64,000 nt of DNA, from the NCBI RefSeq assembly GCF_003544875.1, contig NZ_CP032093.1:620001-684000 (forward strand). The letters run 5' to 3'. Both the position numbers and the translations under genes were made by a program. The DNA comes from Vibrio alfacsensis. Lineage in GTDB: Bacteria; Pseudomonadota; Gammaproteobacteria; Enterobacterales; Vibrionaceae. Positions within the stretch are counted from its first letter, which is position 1. Every line of letters starts with the position of its first letter. The notes under the pieces were generated by a model, which was not told the DNA's origin, did not search any database, and was given only the letters and a program-made list of their open reading frames with translations. Below, in pieces: positions 38,899 to 48,998 of the stretch.

Positions 38899-39744
38899 AT
38901 GACGGTAATGAACAACACTTTTATTGAAACAACACCAAATTTTTCAGAAGTCGAAATTGGTGCTGCTCGTAATGCGTTTTTGCAATATGAGCAAGAGCAG
39001 CAGCTACATTTACTGACCATCATGCCGATTGATGAGGCGGTCGGCATTTTGAAGCACTGCTCAGTTGGTTATGTAAACAGTCTTATTGCTCAACTTGAGC
39101 AAGCAGGATTTGATAAGCGAGCTCGGCACTATGCGCATCAACTAGGTTTGCATATTTCTGAAGTTGATACGCCAGACGGTTATCTTTCTACCAGTGTATT
39201 GGGGCATGTTAAGCAGCGTATTGGCTGGATCATCGCACTTGCATTGTTAGGGATCGTTTCAGGCCTTATTATCGCTCAGTATGAAGATACGCTAAGCCAG
39301 TTAGTTTTGTTGGCGGTTTACATGCCGGTGATCGCAGCCGCAGGTGGTAATACAGGAACACAAGCGGCAACGTTGGTGATTCGTGCTCTTGCAACGGGAG
39401 AGTTAAAGAAACGCCAATGGCTAGAAGTGCTTTGGAAAGAAAGCCGAGTTGCACTTTTCATTGCATTGGCGATCAGCATTGTGATTGTAGGGCGTATTAT
39501 GCTGTTTAGCGGCAGTCAGTCTACAGGTGGTTTTGCACTTGAAGATATTGCCCTTGCCATTGCCGTTGCGCTGTTTATACAAGTGACGATATCCACAACA
39601 CTTGGTGGTTTATTACCTATTGTGGCAAGAGCTTGTAAACTGGACCCAGCCGTATTAGTGAGTCCAGTATTGGCATCCATTGTGGATATATCTGGGATGT
39701 GGATTTACTTTACAGTGGTGAACTACTTCTTAGGTATCGCCTGA
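38899..39744 (+). CDS. MgtE-type divalent cation transporter without CBS domains
   Basis: Inner-membrane protein of 281 aa. Residues 1-105 are a short helical region (LLTIMPIDEAVGILKHCSVGYVNSLIAQL) resembling a reduced MgtE N domain. Residues 110-281 form the MgtE membrane domain with the diagnostic pore motifs MPVIAAAGGNTGTQAATLVIRAL and LDPAVLVSPVLASIVDISGMW. The CBS pair that senses Mg2+ in full MgtE is absent. I start at ATG 38899, 6 nt after GGGAGA; earlier in-frame ATGs at 38833 read through the 9-bp repeat and give an implausible Cys/Arg-rich start. Its 3' end overlaps dacB tail-to-tail by 22 bp. Mg2+ transport is inferred. Confidence 0.82.
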   Translation: MTVMNNTFIETTPNFSEVEIGAARNAFLQYEQEQQLHLLTIMPIDEAVGILKHCSVGYVNSLIAQLEQAGFDKRARHYAHQLGLHISEVDTPDGYLSTSVLGHVKQRIGWIIALALLGIVSGLIIAQYEDTLSQLVLLAVYMPVIAAAGGNTGTQAATLVIRALATGELKKRQWLEVLWKESRVALFIALAISIVIVGRIMLFSGSQSTGGFALEDIALAIAVALFIQVTISTTLGGLLPIVARACKLDPAVLVSPVLASIVDISGMWIYFTVVNYFLGIA

Positions 39745-41144
39745 CTAAAACTCACAATATCTTGATAGAACAGTTTCTCAAAACGCGTGATAGGGGCGAT
39801 AGCAGGTTTGTTGTCGTCCCTTTTTTCTGGGAAATAGTCCGATACAAACTGGACAAACAATGTATTTGGCTGCCCATTTTTGTCTAGTCCGTATCCCGCC
39901 ATATTGTATGTGCCATATAACGATCCACTTTTTGCTATGAGTTGGCCTTTGATTGGGGCTTTACGCATGCTCTGGCGGTACTGAAGTGTGCCTGACTCGC
40001 CTGATTTAGGCATGATGGCGATCAGATTCAATTCTTTTTCATGCTGCCAAATGTACCGTAGGATCTGAGCCATAGAAGTAGCAGAAATACGGTTATTTCG
40101 TGACAAGCCGGATCCGTCCTCTAAGCGAGCATTTTGAATGTCGACACCTGTATTAGCAAAAATGATCTGTTTAATGGCTTCTGTGCCATTGGTAAAGCTC
40201 CCGGGTTGAAGAAAGAACTTAGCACCAAGCGTTTTCGTGAGAGTGTCAGCAATCAAGTTGTCAGATCGTTTTAGCATTTTATCGAGCAGTTGTGGCAGTG
40301 GTTTAGACTTGTGCATTGCTAGCAGTTTTCGTTCTTTGCTAGGCGCTTTGCCTATCCTAATATCACCACTAAGTTTGATTCCAACTTGTTTTAATAGTTT
40401 TTCTAGTTTTGACTGGTATAGCTTTCCGGATCTTGAACTGCAAATTTGAGGGGGAGTGGTTTATCTCCACGGTCAACCAAACAGCCAGTCAGTTCATATT
40501 GGTTGTTTGGGTTGGCGATTAGGTCCAAATCACAATGACGGCTTTTTTGAACACTTCTAGAAACGGTTTGCACACGAGTGGTGACATTTATAGGTTGATG
40601 CTCAGGAACATAGACACGCGTAGTGCCATTCTTATTGGTATAAATAGAGGCTTGAACGCAATTGTCGTTTAATGTGATGGCAGAGGCTGGTGCACTGTAG
40701 CATACGCCTAAAATGTCCCAAGGCCAGCCGACAGCACGGTTGTATCCCGTAAACGCGCTGTTATCGAGCCATAAATCGCCTTTGATATGCTTTAAGCCAT
40801 TTTTCTTTGCGCGAGTGAGTAGGTTTTTTAAATCTTGTGTCTGTAGGGTTGGATCGCCAGAAAAGGTGATGACAGCATCTGTACTGGAGCTTTCTATGGC
40901 AGTTCGAAATGCGAATGTGTTGCCAAGCTCAAGTTTTGCAGCCAGTGCCGTGACGATTTTTAACGTGCTTGCTGGTGGGAAGTATTGGGTTGTTGGTTGT
41001 ATTCCGGTTAGCTCGCTTTGGTCGTTAAGTTTTTCGGCAATAAGGCTAACACGCACCCCCTCAGGCAATACTTCCTGATGAGGGTAAGCGAAAATAGATG
41101 CAGAAAAAGACTAAAAACAGTACAGCGGGCCAACGTAGATGCAT
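39723..41144 (-). CDS. dacB: D-alanyl-D-alanine carboxypeptidase/endopeptidase PBP4, two indels here
   Basis: Periplasmic low-molecular-weight PBP, 473 aa after repair. Active-site motifs are intact: SxxK in PPASTLKIVTALAA, SxN in MLKRSDNLIADT, KSG in LIAKSGSLYGTY. The domain-II insertion between motifs is present (residues about 90-300). Two breaks separate three frames. The signal peptide (MHLRWPAVLFLVF, then SASIFAYPHQEVLPEG) needs one base fewer in the A5 run at 41104-41108. The middle (QDPESYTSQ, then KLEKLLKQVGIKLSGD) needs one more base in the T4 run at 40407-40410. It converges with the MgtE-like gene. Confidence 0.88.
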
Positions 41145-41211
41145 AGTAATTTTGATTGTGTGGATTATGTCATTGAGTATATACCGAAAATTTGCAGAAT
41201 TCCGGATATAA

Positions 41212-41238
41212 AAAATGCCCGCAAGATGCGAGCATTTT
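41212..41238 (-). terminator. Intrinsic terminator of ompU
   Basis: On the minus strand AAAATGCTCGC, ATCTT, GCGGGCATTTT (41238-41212) with one U-G pair, then further T. It lies 22 nt after the ompU stop. Confidence 0.9.
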
Positions 41239-41260
41239 ATCTTTAATTCATGAGACTGAA

Positions 41261-42271
41261 TTAGAAGTCGTAACGTAGACCTAGAGCTAGCTCGTCTTCT
41301 GCGTCAACTTTAGATGCTTTAGTGTTACCACCAACTTTACCTAGAGTATCGCCAGAGTCGATTAGGTTGAAGTTGTACGATACGTAGCCACGGAAGTTAG
41401 GCTGGAAGTAGTAAGATGCATCAACAGCGAAGTTGTTTGCAGATGTTTCGTTGTTCGTTTCTGCATTGTTGTACGTTGTTGTGAATACCGTTTGACCTAG
41501 AGTGTAAGCACCTGCTAGTTCGTAACCTGTGTAATCGCCATCTTTTTTCGCTTTTTCGCCGTCAGTAAATACACCCGCGAAGTATAGATCGCTGATAGTG
41601 TAAGATGCAGCTAGCATGTACTCATTTGCATCGCCTTGGTCTGCGTAACCTGCACCTAGGTTAATACCAGTGTCAGCTAACGCATAAATAGCAGATAGTG
41701 AGTAGCCATCTTCACCGTTGTCAGTGTATTTAGCTTCAGGAGTGTTTGGATCAACGATCTCACGGTCAGCAAAGCGGTAGCTTGCTTTAACTGCTAGGTT
41801 TTCGAATTGGCCTTTGTATGCAAGCATGTTGTCTGCACGGTCAGCGACTGCCAGTTTGTCTGCTGCAGTGTTGCCTGCGTAAGCCATGATATCTGTGAAG
41901 TCTGTGATAACACCTAGTGCGCCATCGTTTTTACCGTAAGTTACTTCACCGAATGCGCCACCAAGACCAGCGTATGCGTAACGAGTGTCTAGATTGTTGC
42001 TGCCGCTATCTACTACACCTTTATCAGCTGTAGTGAACTCACCTTCCCAGAAACCAACACCGTATAGGTTGTCGTTGATTGCTTGAGTACCAAGGAAGTT
42101 TAGACGGATACGAGATTTGTCTGCTGCATCGCCATCTTTCATAGATAGACGAGCTTCAGCACGACCACCCATCTCTAGAGAAGTGCCATCTTGGTTGTAA
42201 AGTTCCGCTGCGTTAACACCTGTTGCAATAGCTGCTGCAGATACAGAAAGAGCAATTAGAGTCTTTTTCAT
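41261..42271 (-). CDS. ompU: Outer membrane porin OmpU
   Basis: Trimeric general porin of 336 aa. Signal peptide MKKTLIALSVSAAAIATGVNA, then mature AELYNQDGTSLEMGGRAEARLS. It alternates short beta strands with polar loops, has the conserved porin stretch YGKNDGALGVITDFTDIM (constriction loop region), and ends with the aromatic C-terminal strand LALGLRYDF required for BAM assembly. Codon usage is strongly biased, consistent with very high expression. In Vibrio it is ToxR-activated; the 536-nt upstream region is AT-rich and holds repeated motifs. It is divergent from greA. Confidence 0.95.
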   Translation of the reverse strand: MKKTLIALSVSAAAIATGVNAAELYNQDGTSLEMGGRAEARLSMKDGDAADKSRIRLNFLGTQAINDNLYGVGFWEGEFTTADKGVVDSGSNNLDTRYAYAGLGGAFGEVTYGKNDGALGVITDFTDIMAYAGNTAADKLAVADRADNMLAYKGQFENLAVKASYRFADREIVDPNTPEAKYTDNGEDGYSLSAIYALADTGINLGAGYADQGDANEYMLAASYTISDLYFAGVFTDGEKAKKDGDYTGYELAGAYTLGQTVFTTTYNNAETNNETSANNFAVDASYYFQPNFRGYVSYNFNLIDSGDTLGKVGGNTKASKVDAEDELALGLRYDF

Positions 42272-42807
42272 CTTATTAGTCCTAGTTCGCTGTCCATAAT
42301 CATTGTTTTATGGGGGAGAGTTGTTCTCTCTCAAGTTTTCGCTATGTGCATAGTTTTATTCGGTAAAAATTATCCGTAATAGTTAAAGCTACGCCACAGC
42401 AACTTGCCGGACATGTTTTACTGCTAAAGTTTCATGATGAGTTAGTAAAATGATATAAATCCAAATAATGAACACTGTTCGATTTTTGCTGTCGTGTACT
42501 TAAGTTATTGTATTTAAGGGTTTATTGCTGTCGTGACATTGCTCTGACATTGATTACTTTTACCTTTCTTTATGTTTTGATGTAATGAACACTGTTTGTT
42601 TTCAATAAAATGAGATAATGATTAATGTGGATATTGATTCATTTGGTGGTTTGATTTCACCTTAACAGCTGCAAATTCGAATTAAGGTGATTTCACTGAG
42701 GAGTTTGTTTAAACTAAGTGAAACAACTCCTTGAACGTACTACCCAGCTTCGATAGCCGGGTGGGCTTTTTTTTGTCCAAAGACACCTTTGGCCTTGAGG
42801 TTATATA
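42272..42807. promoter_or_regulatory. Divergent ompU-greA regulatory region
   Basis: 536 nt without a gene. The left part is the ompU promoter side. It holds two direct repeats: TAATGAACACTGTT at 42466-42479 and 42583-42596, and TTGCTGTCGTG at 42486-42496 and 42525-42535. The right part (42657-42774) is the structured greA leader. ToxR sites are expected near ompU from work in V. cholerae, but I cannot place them firmly. Confidence 0.7.
42657..42774 (+). promoter_or_regulatory. greA leader with consecutive hairpins and a terminator-like end
   Basis: Stem 1: TCACCTTAA/TTAAGGTGA (42657-42665 with 42682-42690). Stem 2: GGAGTTTGTTT/AAACAACTCC (42700-42710 with 42721-42730), one bulge. Stem 3: ACCCAGC/GCCGGGT (42742-42748 with 42756-42762), then GGGC and eight T (42767-42774), ending 33 nt before the greA ATG. 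An intrinsic terminator inside the greA leader recalls the GraL transcripts of E. coli greA. The same terminator could instead end an upstream small RNA. Confidence 0.65.
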
Positions 42808-43281
42808 ATGGAAAAAGTTCCTATGACACTGCGTGGCGAGCAGCTGCTACGTGTAGAACTAGAACGTCTACTAAAGCTTCGTCCGCAAATTTCAGAAGCA
42901 ATTGCAGAAGCGCGTGAGCTTGGTGATTTGAAAGAAAACGCGGAATACCACGCTGCACGCGAAGAGCAGGGTATTTGTGAAGCACAGATCCGTGATATTG
43001 AATACAAGCTATCTGTTGCTCAAGTTATCGACGTAACTAAAATGGATAACACTGGCAAGGTAATTTTTGGTTCAACAGTGACACTGATTGATTGTGATAC
43101 TGATGAAGAAAAAACTTACCAAATCGTTGGTGATGATGAAGCAGACATCAAAGCAGGTCGAATTTCAGTAAGCTCACCTATCGCTCGTGGCCTTATTGGT
43201 AAAATGGAAGGCGACGAAGTTGCTATCCAAACACCTGGTGGTGCAAAAGATTTCGAAATCGACAGCGTTGAATACATCTAA
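42808..43281 (+). CDS. greA: Transcription elongation factor GreA
   Basis: RNA polymerase secondary-channel factor of 157 aa that stimulates transcript cleavage in backtracked complexes. The N-terminal coiled coil (residues 1-75) has the acidic tip in [21 protein letters not shown]; the C-terminal FKBP-like domain includes [30 protein letters not shown]. Start at ATG 42808 with GAGG 7 nt upstream. A bidirectional terminator separates it from convergent yhbY. Confidence 0.96.
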   Translation: MEKVPMTLRGEQLLRVELERLLKLRPQISEAIAEARELGDLKENAEYHAAREEQGICEAQIRDIEYKLSVAQVIDVTKMDNTGKVIFGSTVTLIDCDTDEEKTYQIVGDDEADIKAGRISVSSPIARGLIGKMEGDEVAIQTPGGAKDFEIDSVEYI

Positions 43282-43301
43282 TTGGTATCCGATAGATGCA
43301 A

Positions 43302-43326
43302 AAAAGGTCGCCAATGGCGACCTTTT
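43302..43326 (+). terminator. Bidirectional terminator of greA and yhbY
   Basis: AAAAGGTCGCC, AAT, GGCGACCTTTT (43302-43326). Perfect 11-bp stem with A and T tracts, located between the convergent gene ends. Confidence 0.94.
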
Positions 43327-43349
43327 CTTATTCAAATAGTAAGTAGGAA

Positions 43350-43646
43350 TTACTTACGAGGAATTTCGATTTTACGCTCTTCAGACTGACGGAATAGTAC
43401 AAGTACTTTACCAATAGTCTGAACTTTTTCAGCGCCCGTCTCACGTACGATAGCGTCGATGATTAGCTGTTTTGTCTCACGATCTTCTGATGCAACTTTA
43501 ATTTTGATCAGTTCGTGATGGTTTAGAGCGATTTCAATTTCTGCTAGCACGGCTTCTGTAAGTCCATTTGCGCCCATTAGCACAACAGGTTTTAAACTGT
43601 GAGCCAGGCCTTTAAGGTGCTGCTTTTGTTTGGTGCTTAGGTTCAT
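43350..43646 (-). CDS. yhbY: Ribosome assembly RNA-binding protein YhbY
   Basis: CRM-domain (CRS1-YhbY) protein of 98 aa associated with pre-50S particles. The family pattern is complete: MNLSTKQKQHLKGLAHSLKP, the GxxG RNA-binding loop in VVLMGANGLTEAVLAEIEIALNHHELIKIKV, and the end GKVLVLFRQSEERKIEIPRK. It is divergent from rlmE, another 50S assembly factor, as in E. coli. Confidence 0.93.
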   Translation of the reverse strand: MNLSTKQKQHLKGLAHSLKPVVLMGANGLTEAVLAEIEIALNHHELIKIKVASEDRETKQLIIDAIVRETGAEKVQTIGKVLVLFRQSEERKIEIPRK

Positions 43647-43782
43647 TACGCGGCCAATTTTCTTTAATATAAGGGTTGAAAAGCTATTTTAACGCCATCT
43701 ATTGCTGCAGACTATAATTTATTGAGTAATAGGTTGGACCTATTAAAACAATAGCTCCTATTTGTGCCTTGTTGGGATTAAA

Positions 43783-44412
43783 ATGAGTAAACAAAAACAT
43801 TCAGCGAGTTCTGGTCGTTGGTTGAAAGAACACTTTGATGATAAATACGCAAATGAAGCTCGTAAAAAAGGTTATCGTTCGCGTGCTTACTTCAAAATTG
43901 ATGAAATCCAAACGAAAGATAAACTGTTGAAACCAGGGATGACCGTAGTCGATCTAGGTGCAGCACCAGGAGGATGGTCTCAATATGCTGCTAAGATTGT
44001 AGGTGACAATGGTCAAATCATTGCATGTGACTTGTTGCCAATGGATCCTATCGCTGGTGTAAGTTTCTTGCAGGGTGACTTTCGTGACGATGCAGTGCTA
44101 GAGGCTTTATTAGACAGAATCCAACCATCCATGGTTGATGTTGTAATGTCTGATATGGCACCTAATATTGCGGGTAACAACTCAGTTGATCAGCCACGCG
44201 CTATGTATTTAGTTGAATTAGCTTTAGATATGTGTCGACAAGTTCTAGCACCTAATGGTAGCTTTGTCGTAAAGGTTTTCCAGGGTGAAGGCTTCGACGA
44301 GTACGTTAAAGAAGTCCGAAACATGTTTAAAGCCGTAAAAATCAGAAAACCCGACTCATCGCGAGCTCGCTCACGAGAAGTCTTTGTTGTAGCCACTGGT
44401 TACAAAGGTTAA
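43783..44412 (+). CDS. rlmE: 23S rRNA (uridine-2552-2'-O)-methyltransferase
   Basis: RrmJ/FtsJ methyltransferase of 209 aa, identical in length to E. coli. SAM motif [16 protein letters not shown]; the catalytic K-D-K-E set falls in [34 protein letters not shown] and SREVFVVA. I use the ATG at 43783 ([17 protein letters not shown]); an in-frame upstream start at 43762 adds MCLVGIK without family support. It methylates U2552 in the 50S A-loop. ftsH follows after 99 nt, the usual rlmE-ftsH order. Confidence 0.95.
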   Translation: MSKQKHSASSGRWLKEHFDDKYANEARKKGYRSRAYFKIDEIQTKDKLLKPGMTVVDLGAAPGGWSQYAAKIVGDNGQIIACDLLPMDPIAGVSFLQGDFRDDAVLEALLDRIQPSMVDVVMSDMAPNIAGNNSVDQPRAMYLVELALDMCRQVLAPNGSFVVKVFQGEGFDEYVKEVRNMFKAVKIRKPDSSRARSREVFVVATGYKG

Positions 44413-44511
44413 CTATTTCGCTCGTTTAGAGCATGGTTAACACTATAGCTACAGCTTATAAACTGTAGTACCCTACCTTTAATTACAATTAGTTATCGAG
44501 AGGCTGACACC

Positions 44512-46500
44512 TTGAGTGACATGGCAAAAAATTTAATTCTGTGGCTTGTTATCGCTGTCGTGTTGATGTCGGTATTCCAGAGCTTTGGCCCTGGAGAGAG
44601 CAATGGCAGAACCGTGGATTACACCACGTTTGTACAGGAAGTTGGCCAAGGCCAGATTCAAGAAGCAACTTTTAAAGACGGTGAAATTAGTTTCGTTCGT
44701 CGTGGTGGTGGTGCCAAAATGGTCACCTACATGCCAGTGTACGATCAGAAGCTTCTAGATGATCTAATTAACCAAAATGTAAAAGTACAAGGTACGCCTC
44801 CTGAAGAGCAGAGCTTACTTGGTACTATCTTCATCTCTTGGTTCCCAATGATCTTACTGATTGGTGTGTGGATTTTCTTCATGCGTCAAATGCAAGGCGG
44901 CGGCGGTAAAGGCGCTATGTCTTTCGGTAAGAGTAAAGCTCGTATGATGAGCGAAGAACAAATCAAGACAACTTTTGCGGACGTTGCAGGCTGTGATGAA
45001 GCAAAAGAAGATGTTAAAGAACTGGTTGATTACCTACGCGATCCAAGCCGCTTCCAAAAGCTGGGTGGTAAGATCCCGACAGGTGTTCTAATGGTCGGTC
45101 CCCCAGGTACTGGTAAAACGCTTTTAGCGAAAGCCATTGCTGGTGAGGCAAAAGTACCGTTCTTTACTATCTCTGGTTCTGACTTTGTAGAAATGTTCGT
45201 GGGTGTTGGTGCATCTCGTGTGCGTGACATGTTCGAACAAGCAAAGAAAGCGGCACCTTGTATCATCTTTATCGATGAAATTGATGCGGTAGGTCGCCAA
45301 CGTGGCGCAGGTGTTGGTGGTGGTCACGATGAGCGTGAACAAACACTAAACCAAATGCTGGTAGAGATGGATGGTTTCGAGGGTAACGAGGGTATCATTG
45401 TTATCGCTGCAACCAACCGTCCAGACGTCTTGGACCCTGCATTGTTACGTCCGGGTCGTTTTGACCGCCAAGTTGTTGTTGGCCTACCAGATGTACGTGG
45501 TCGTGAGCAGATTCTTAAAGTTCATATGCGTAAAGTACCTCTAGCGGGTGATGTAGAACCATCACTAATTGCTCGTGGTACACCGGGTTTCTCTGGTGCT
45601 GACCTTGCTAACTTAGTTAACGAAGCCGCACTGTTTGCTGCTCGTGGTAACAAACGCAACGTATCAATGGTTGAGTTTGAGTTAGCGAAAGACAAAATCA
45701 TGATGGGTGCAGAGCGCCGCTCAATGGTGATGTCGGAAGACGTAAAAGAGTCAACGGCTTACCATGAAGCAGGTCACGCGGTTGTTGGTCGTCTAGTACC
45801 TGAGCATGATCCAGTGTACAAAGTGTCGATCATTCCACGCGGTCGTGCGCTAGGTGTCACTATGTACTTGCCAGAACAAGATCGTGTAAGTATGTCGCGT
45901 CAACACCTAGAGTCTATGATTTCTAGTTTGTACGGCGGCCGCTTAGCTGAAGAACTGATCTATGGTGCTGATAAAGTCTCAACAGGTGCTTCTAATGATA
46001 TTGAGCGTGCGACAGAAATCGCGCGTAAGATGGTAACACAATGGGGCTTCTCAGAAAAACTTGGTCCTCTTCTTTACGCAGAAGACGAAGGTGAGGTGTT
46101 CTTAGGTCGTAGTGTGACTCAGACGAAACATATGTCTGATGACACGGCGAAGCTTATTGATGATGAAGTTCGTAATATCATCGATCGCAACTATGACCGT
46201 GCGAAGAAAATCTTGGAAGATAACATGGATATCATGCATGCGATGAAAGACGCGCTAATGAAGTATGAAACCATTGATGCTGGCCAGATTGATGACCTGA
46301 TGGAACGCAAAACTGAGATTCGTGAACCAGCTGGCTGGGGGGATAACCCAAGCAATAAGTCTGATCGCGATGATACGCCAAAAGCGCAACCTGAAGTAAA
46401 AGCTGAAGAAACAGAGGTTGAGGCAGAAAAACCTGCTGAACAACCAACTTCTCAAGAAGCTACTTCTAGCGACGTTCCAGAAAAGAAAGATTCAGAATAA
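44512..46500 (+). CDS. ftsH: ATP-dependent zinc metalloprotease FtsH
   Basis: Membrane AAA+ protease of 662 aa that degrades proteins such as sigma-32, LpxC and unassembled membrane proteins. Two membrane segments ([18 protein letters not shown] and [18 protein letters not shown]) flank a periplasmic domain. Walker A GPPGTGKT, Walker B IIFIDEID, pore loop [10 protein letters not shown] and zinc motif HEAGH follow. The C-terminal tail is unusually Glu/Pro/Thr-rich. The start may be TTG at 44512 (AGAGG is 8 nt upstream) or ATG at 44521 (MAKNLILW); spacing favours TTG. Confidence 0.95.
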   Translation: MSDMAKNLILWLVIAVVLMSVFQSFGPGESNGRTVDYTTFVQEVGQGQIQEATFKDGEISFVRRGGGAKMVTYMPVYDQKLLDDLINQNVKVQGTPPEEQSLLGTIFISWFPMILLIGVWIFFMRQMQGGGGKGAMSFGKSKARMMSEEQIKTTFADVAGCDEAKEDVKELVDYLRDPSRFQKLGGKIPTGVLMVGPPGTGKTLLAKAIAGEAKVPFFTISGSDFVEMFVGVGASRVRDMFEQAKKAAPCIIFIDEIDAVGRQRGAGVGGGHDEREQTLNQMLVEMDGFEGNEGIIVIAATNRPDVLDPALLRPGRFDRQVVVGLPDVRGREQILKVHMRKVPLAGDVEPSLIARGTPGFSGADLANLVNEAALFAARGNKRNVSMVEFELAKDKIMMGAERRSMVMSEDVKESTAYHEAGHAVVGRLVPEHDPVYKVSIIPRGRALGVTMYLPEQDRVSMSRQHLESMISSLYGGRLAEELIYGADKVSTGASNDIERATEIARKMVTQWGFSEKLGPLLYAEDEGEVFLGRSVTQTKHMSDDTAKLIDDEVRNIIDRNYDRAKKILEDNMDIMHAMKDALMKYETIDAGQIDDLMERKTEIREPAGWGDNPSNKSDRDDTPKAQPEVKAEETEVEAEKPAEQPTSQEATSSDVPEKKDSE

Positions 46501-46517
46501 CGTTAATTGATAGTAAT

Positions 46518-46541
46518 AAACCCCGAGTTCGCTCGGGGTTT
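46518..46541 (+). terminator. Intrinsic terminator of ftsH
   Basis: AAACCCCGAG, UUCG-type loop TTCG, CTCGGGGTTT (46518-46541), then T. Only 8 nt remain before the folP ATG, so folP-glmM depends on read-through or on a promoter inside ftsH. Confidence 0.93.
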
Positions 46542-46549
46542 TTGTATTT

Positions 46550-47382
46550 ATGATGATTATTAAAGCAAACAATAAATCTCTCGACCTTTCCCGTCCTCAT
46601 GTGATGGCAATTCTCAATGTGACGCCTGATTCATTTTCTGATGGCGGAAAATACAACTCTCTCAATAGCGCATTACTCCAAGCAGAGAAAATGATTAACG
46701 CTGGCGTCAGTATCATCGATATCGGTGGTGAATCAACTCGTCCTGGCGCTCCAGACGTTGAGTTGGAAGAAGAACTTCAACGTGTCATTCCTGTTATCAA
46801 AGCGATTCGAGAAAAATACGACGTATGGATTTCTATCGACACAAGTAAAGCAGAAGTGATGCGCCAAGCCATTGAGGCAGGCGTGGATATCATTAATGAT
46901 GTGCGAGCCTTACAAGAGCCAGGGGCATTGGCGGTTGCGGCAAAAGCCAACTTGCCCATTTGCTTGATGCATATGAAAGGGCAGCCTCGTACAATGCAAG
47001 CTAACCCTCAATATGATGATCTCATGAGCGATGTTGCTGAATTCCTTCAAGAACGTATCGCAGCATGTGAGGCGATGGGGATTGATAAGTCTCAACTTAT
47101 TCTTGACCCGGGTTTTGGCTTTGGCAAAACCATTGAACACAATTATCATATGCTGGCTCATCTTGATAAGTTTCATGAGTTTGGTTTGCCAATTTTGGCG
47201 GGGATGTCTCGTAAGTCGATGATTTTTAAATTACTTGATAAGCCAGCAGCCGAATGTATGAATGCGAGTGTCGTTTGTGCCACTATTGCTGCAATGAAAG
47301 GGGCGCAGATCATTCGAGTTCACGATTTTGAGCAAACCATCGAAGCAATAAAAGTTGTCGAGATGACGAAAACAATATTTAA
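46550..47382 (+). CDS. folP: Dihydropteroate synthase, frame runs into glmM in this sequence
   Basis: Folate enzyme of 277 aa joining p-aminobenzoate to the pterin pyrophosphate; target of sulfonamides. Motifs: [52 protein letters not shown] and GMSRKSMI. As given, the frame has no stop and continues into glmM (one 730-codon ORF). If the A4 run at 47369-47372 had five A, folP would end ...MTKNNI with TAA at 47380-47382, the normal family length, 19 nt before glmM. I therefore annotate folP with that end and treat the fusion as apparent. Confidence 0.85.
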
Positions 47383-47401
47383 AAGAATTAAGGAAAGTTT
47401 T

Positions 47402-48742
47402 ATGTCTGATAAAAGACGTTACTTTGGTACAGATGGTGTACGTGGAAAAGTTGGACAATACCCAATTACACCAGATTTCGTACTTAAGCTTGGCTGGGCG
47501 GCTGGTCGTGTACTAGCAAAACAAGGCACAAAAAAGGTTATTATCGGTAAAGATACCCGTATCTCTGGTTACATGCTTGAATCTGCTCTAGAAGCGGGTC
47601 TTGCCGCGGCGGGTCTAAAAGCGACCTTTACCGGTCCAATGCCGACACCTGCAGTGGCATACTTAACTCAAACGTTTCGCGCAGAGGCGGGGATTGTGAT
47701 TTCTGCTTCACACAATCCATACTATGATAATGGCATCAAGTTCTTCTCATCAGAGGGTACGAAACTGCCTGATGATATCGAGCTAGCGATTGAAGCTGAG
47801 CTAGACAAAGACATCGAATGTGTTGAATCATCTGAGCTTGGTAAAGCAACGCGTCTAAATGACGCAGCGGGTCGCTACATTGAATTTTGTAAGGGAACCT
47901 TTCCATCAGAGCTTAACCTAGCAAAACTGAAGATTGTTGTAGATTGCGCGCATGGTGCGACATACCACATCGCTCCTAACGTATTTAAAGAGTTAGGTGC
48001 TGAAGTCGTGGCCATGGGTGTAGAGCCGAATGGCACTAACATCAATGATGAAGTTGGCGCGACAGATGTACGTGCGTTACAAAAACGCGTTGTTGAAGAG
48101 CAAGCTCATCTAGGCCTTGCATTTGATGGCGACGGCGACCGTATCATTATGGTTGACCATCTTGGTAATAAGGTCGATGGCGACCAAATCGCTTACATCA
48201 TTGCGCGTGATGCATTGCGTCGTGGCGAGCTAAAAGGCGGTGTAGTGGGTACGTTGATGACCAACTTGGGCATGGAAAATGGTTTAAAACAGTTGGGTAT
48301 TCCATTTGTACGTGCAGCTGTTGGTGACCGCTATGTGATGGAACAGCTGTTGGCAAAAGGTTGGAAGATCGGAGCAGAAAACTCAGGTCATGTTATTTTG
48401 TTAGATAAAGTGACAACCGGTGATGCAATTGTAGCTGCACTTCAAGTTCTCGCTTCTGTTGTTGGTAGTGATATGTCCTTGCACGATTTGTCTCAAGGCA
48501 TGACGCTTTATCCACAGGTACTTGAGAATGTACGTTTTTCAGGTGATAGCAATCCACTGGAAGCTCAAGCAGTTTTAGACTCTGTCGCAGAAGTGGAAGC
48601 TGTACTCGGTGAGAAAGGGCGAGTACTTCTTCGTAAATCAGGTACTGAGCCACTTCTTCGTGTGATGGTAGAGGGTGAAGACGCTGAGCTGGTACAGGCG
48701 TCAGCGCTAAAAATCGCAGACGCTGTTAAAGCAAACTGCTAA
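47402..48742 (+). CDS. glmM: Phosphoglucosamine mutase
   Basis: Enzyme of 446 aa converting GlcN-6-P to GlcN-1-P for UDP-GlcNAc, needed for peptidoglycan and LPS. The start [18 protein letters not shown] is standard and has its own RBS (AAGGA, 7 nt). The catalytic phosphoserine is in [13 protein letters not shown], the metal loop is [11 protein letters not shown], sugar loop AENSGHVI and phosphate loop [12 protein letters not shown]. It is in the usual ftsH-folP-glmM-secG order. An apparent frameshift in folP makes the two look fused, but the glmM RBS argues for separate translation. Confidence 0.95.
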   Translation: MSDKRRYFGTDGVRGKVGQYPITPDFVLKLGWAAGRVLAKQGTKKVIIGKDTRISGYMLESALEAGLAAAGLKATFTGPMPTPAVAYLTQTFRAEAGIVISASHNPYYDNGIKFFSSEGTKLPDDIELAIEAELDKDIECVESSELGKATRLNDAAGRYIEFCKGTFPSELNLAKLKIVVDCAHGATYHIAPNVFKELGAEVVAMGVEPNGTNINDEVGATDVRALQKRVVEEQAHLGLAFDGDGDRIIMVDHLGNKVDGDQIAYIIARDALRRGELKGGVVGTLMTNLGMENGLKQLGIPFVRAAVGDRYVMEQLLAKGWKIGAENSGHVILLDKVTTGDAIVAALQVLASVVGSDMSLHDLSQGMTLYPQVLENVRFSGDSNPLEAQAVLDSVAEVEAVLGEKGRVLLRKSGTEPLLRVMVEGEDAELVQASALKIADAVKANC

Positions 48743-48801
48743 TCGAAAATTACTACTCACAATGTAAATTGAGTATGTGATGTATCTCGAATGTAGAATA
48801 G

Positions 48802-48827
48802 AAAAGGGCATCTTTTGCCCTTTTTTT
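48802..48827 (+). terminator. Intrinsic terminator of glmM
   Basis: AAAAGGGCA, TCTTT, TGCCCTTTT (48802-48824), T tract to 48827. Confidence 0.93.
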
Positions 48828-48998
48828 GAGCGCTTAATGCATTAGTGCTGATTTTTTGCGAATTTTCCCTTGTCAGCGTTACTGGCTTTCGCTAGTATTG
48901 CTCCGCCTCCCGTTAGGAGGTCGCTAGCCTTGTTCATGAATAACAAAGAGTATTTTTGAACGGCGCTGGCTCAACAATTTGGAACATAGGTGGAAAAA

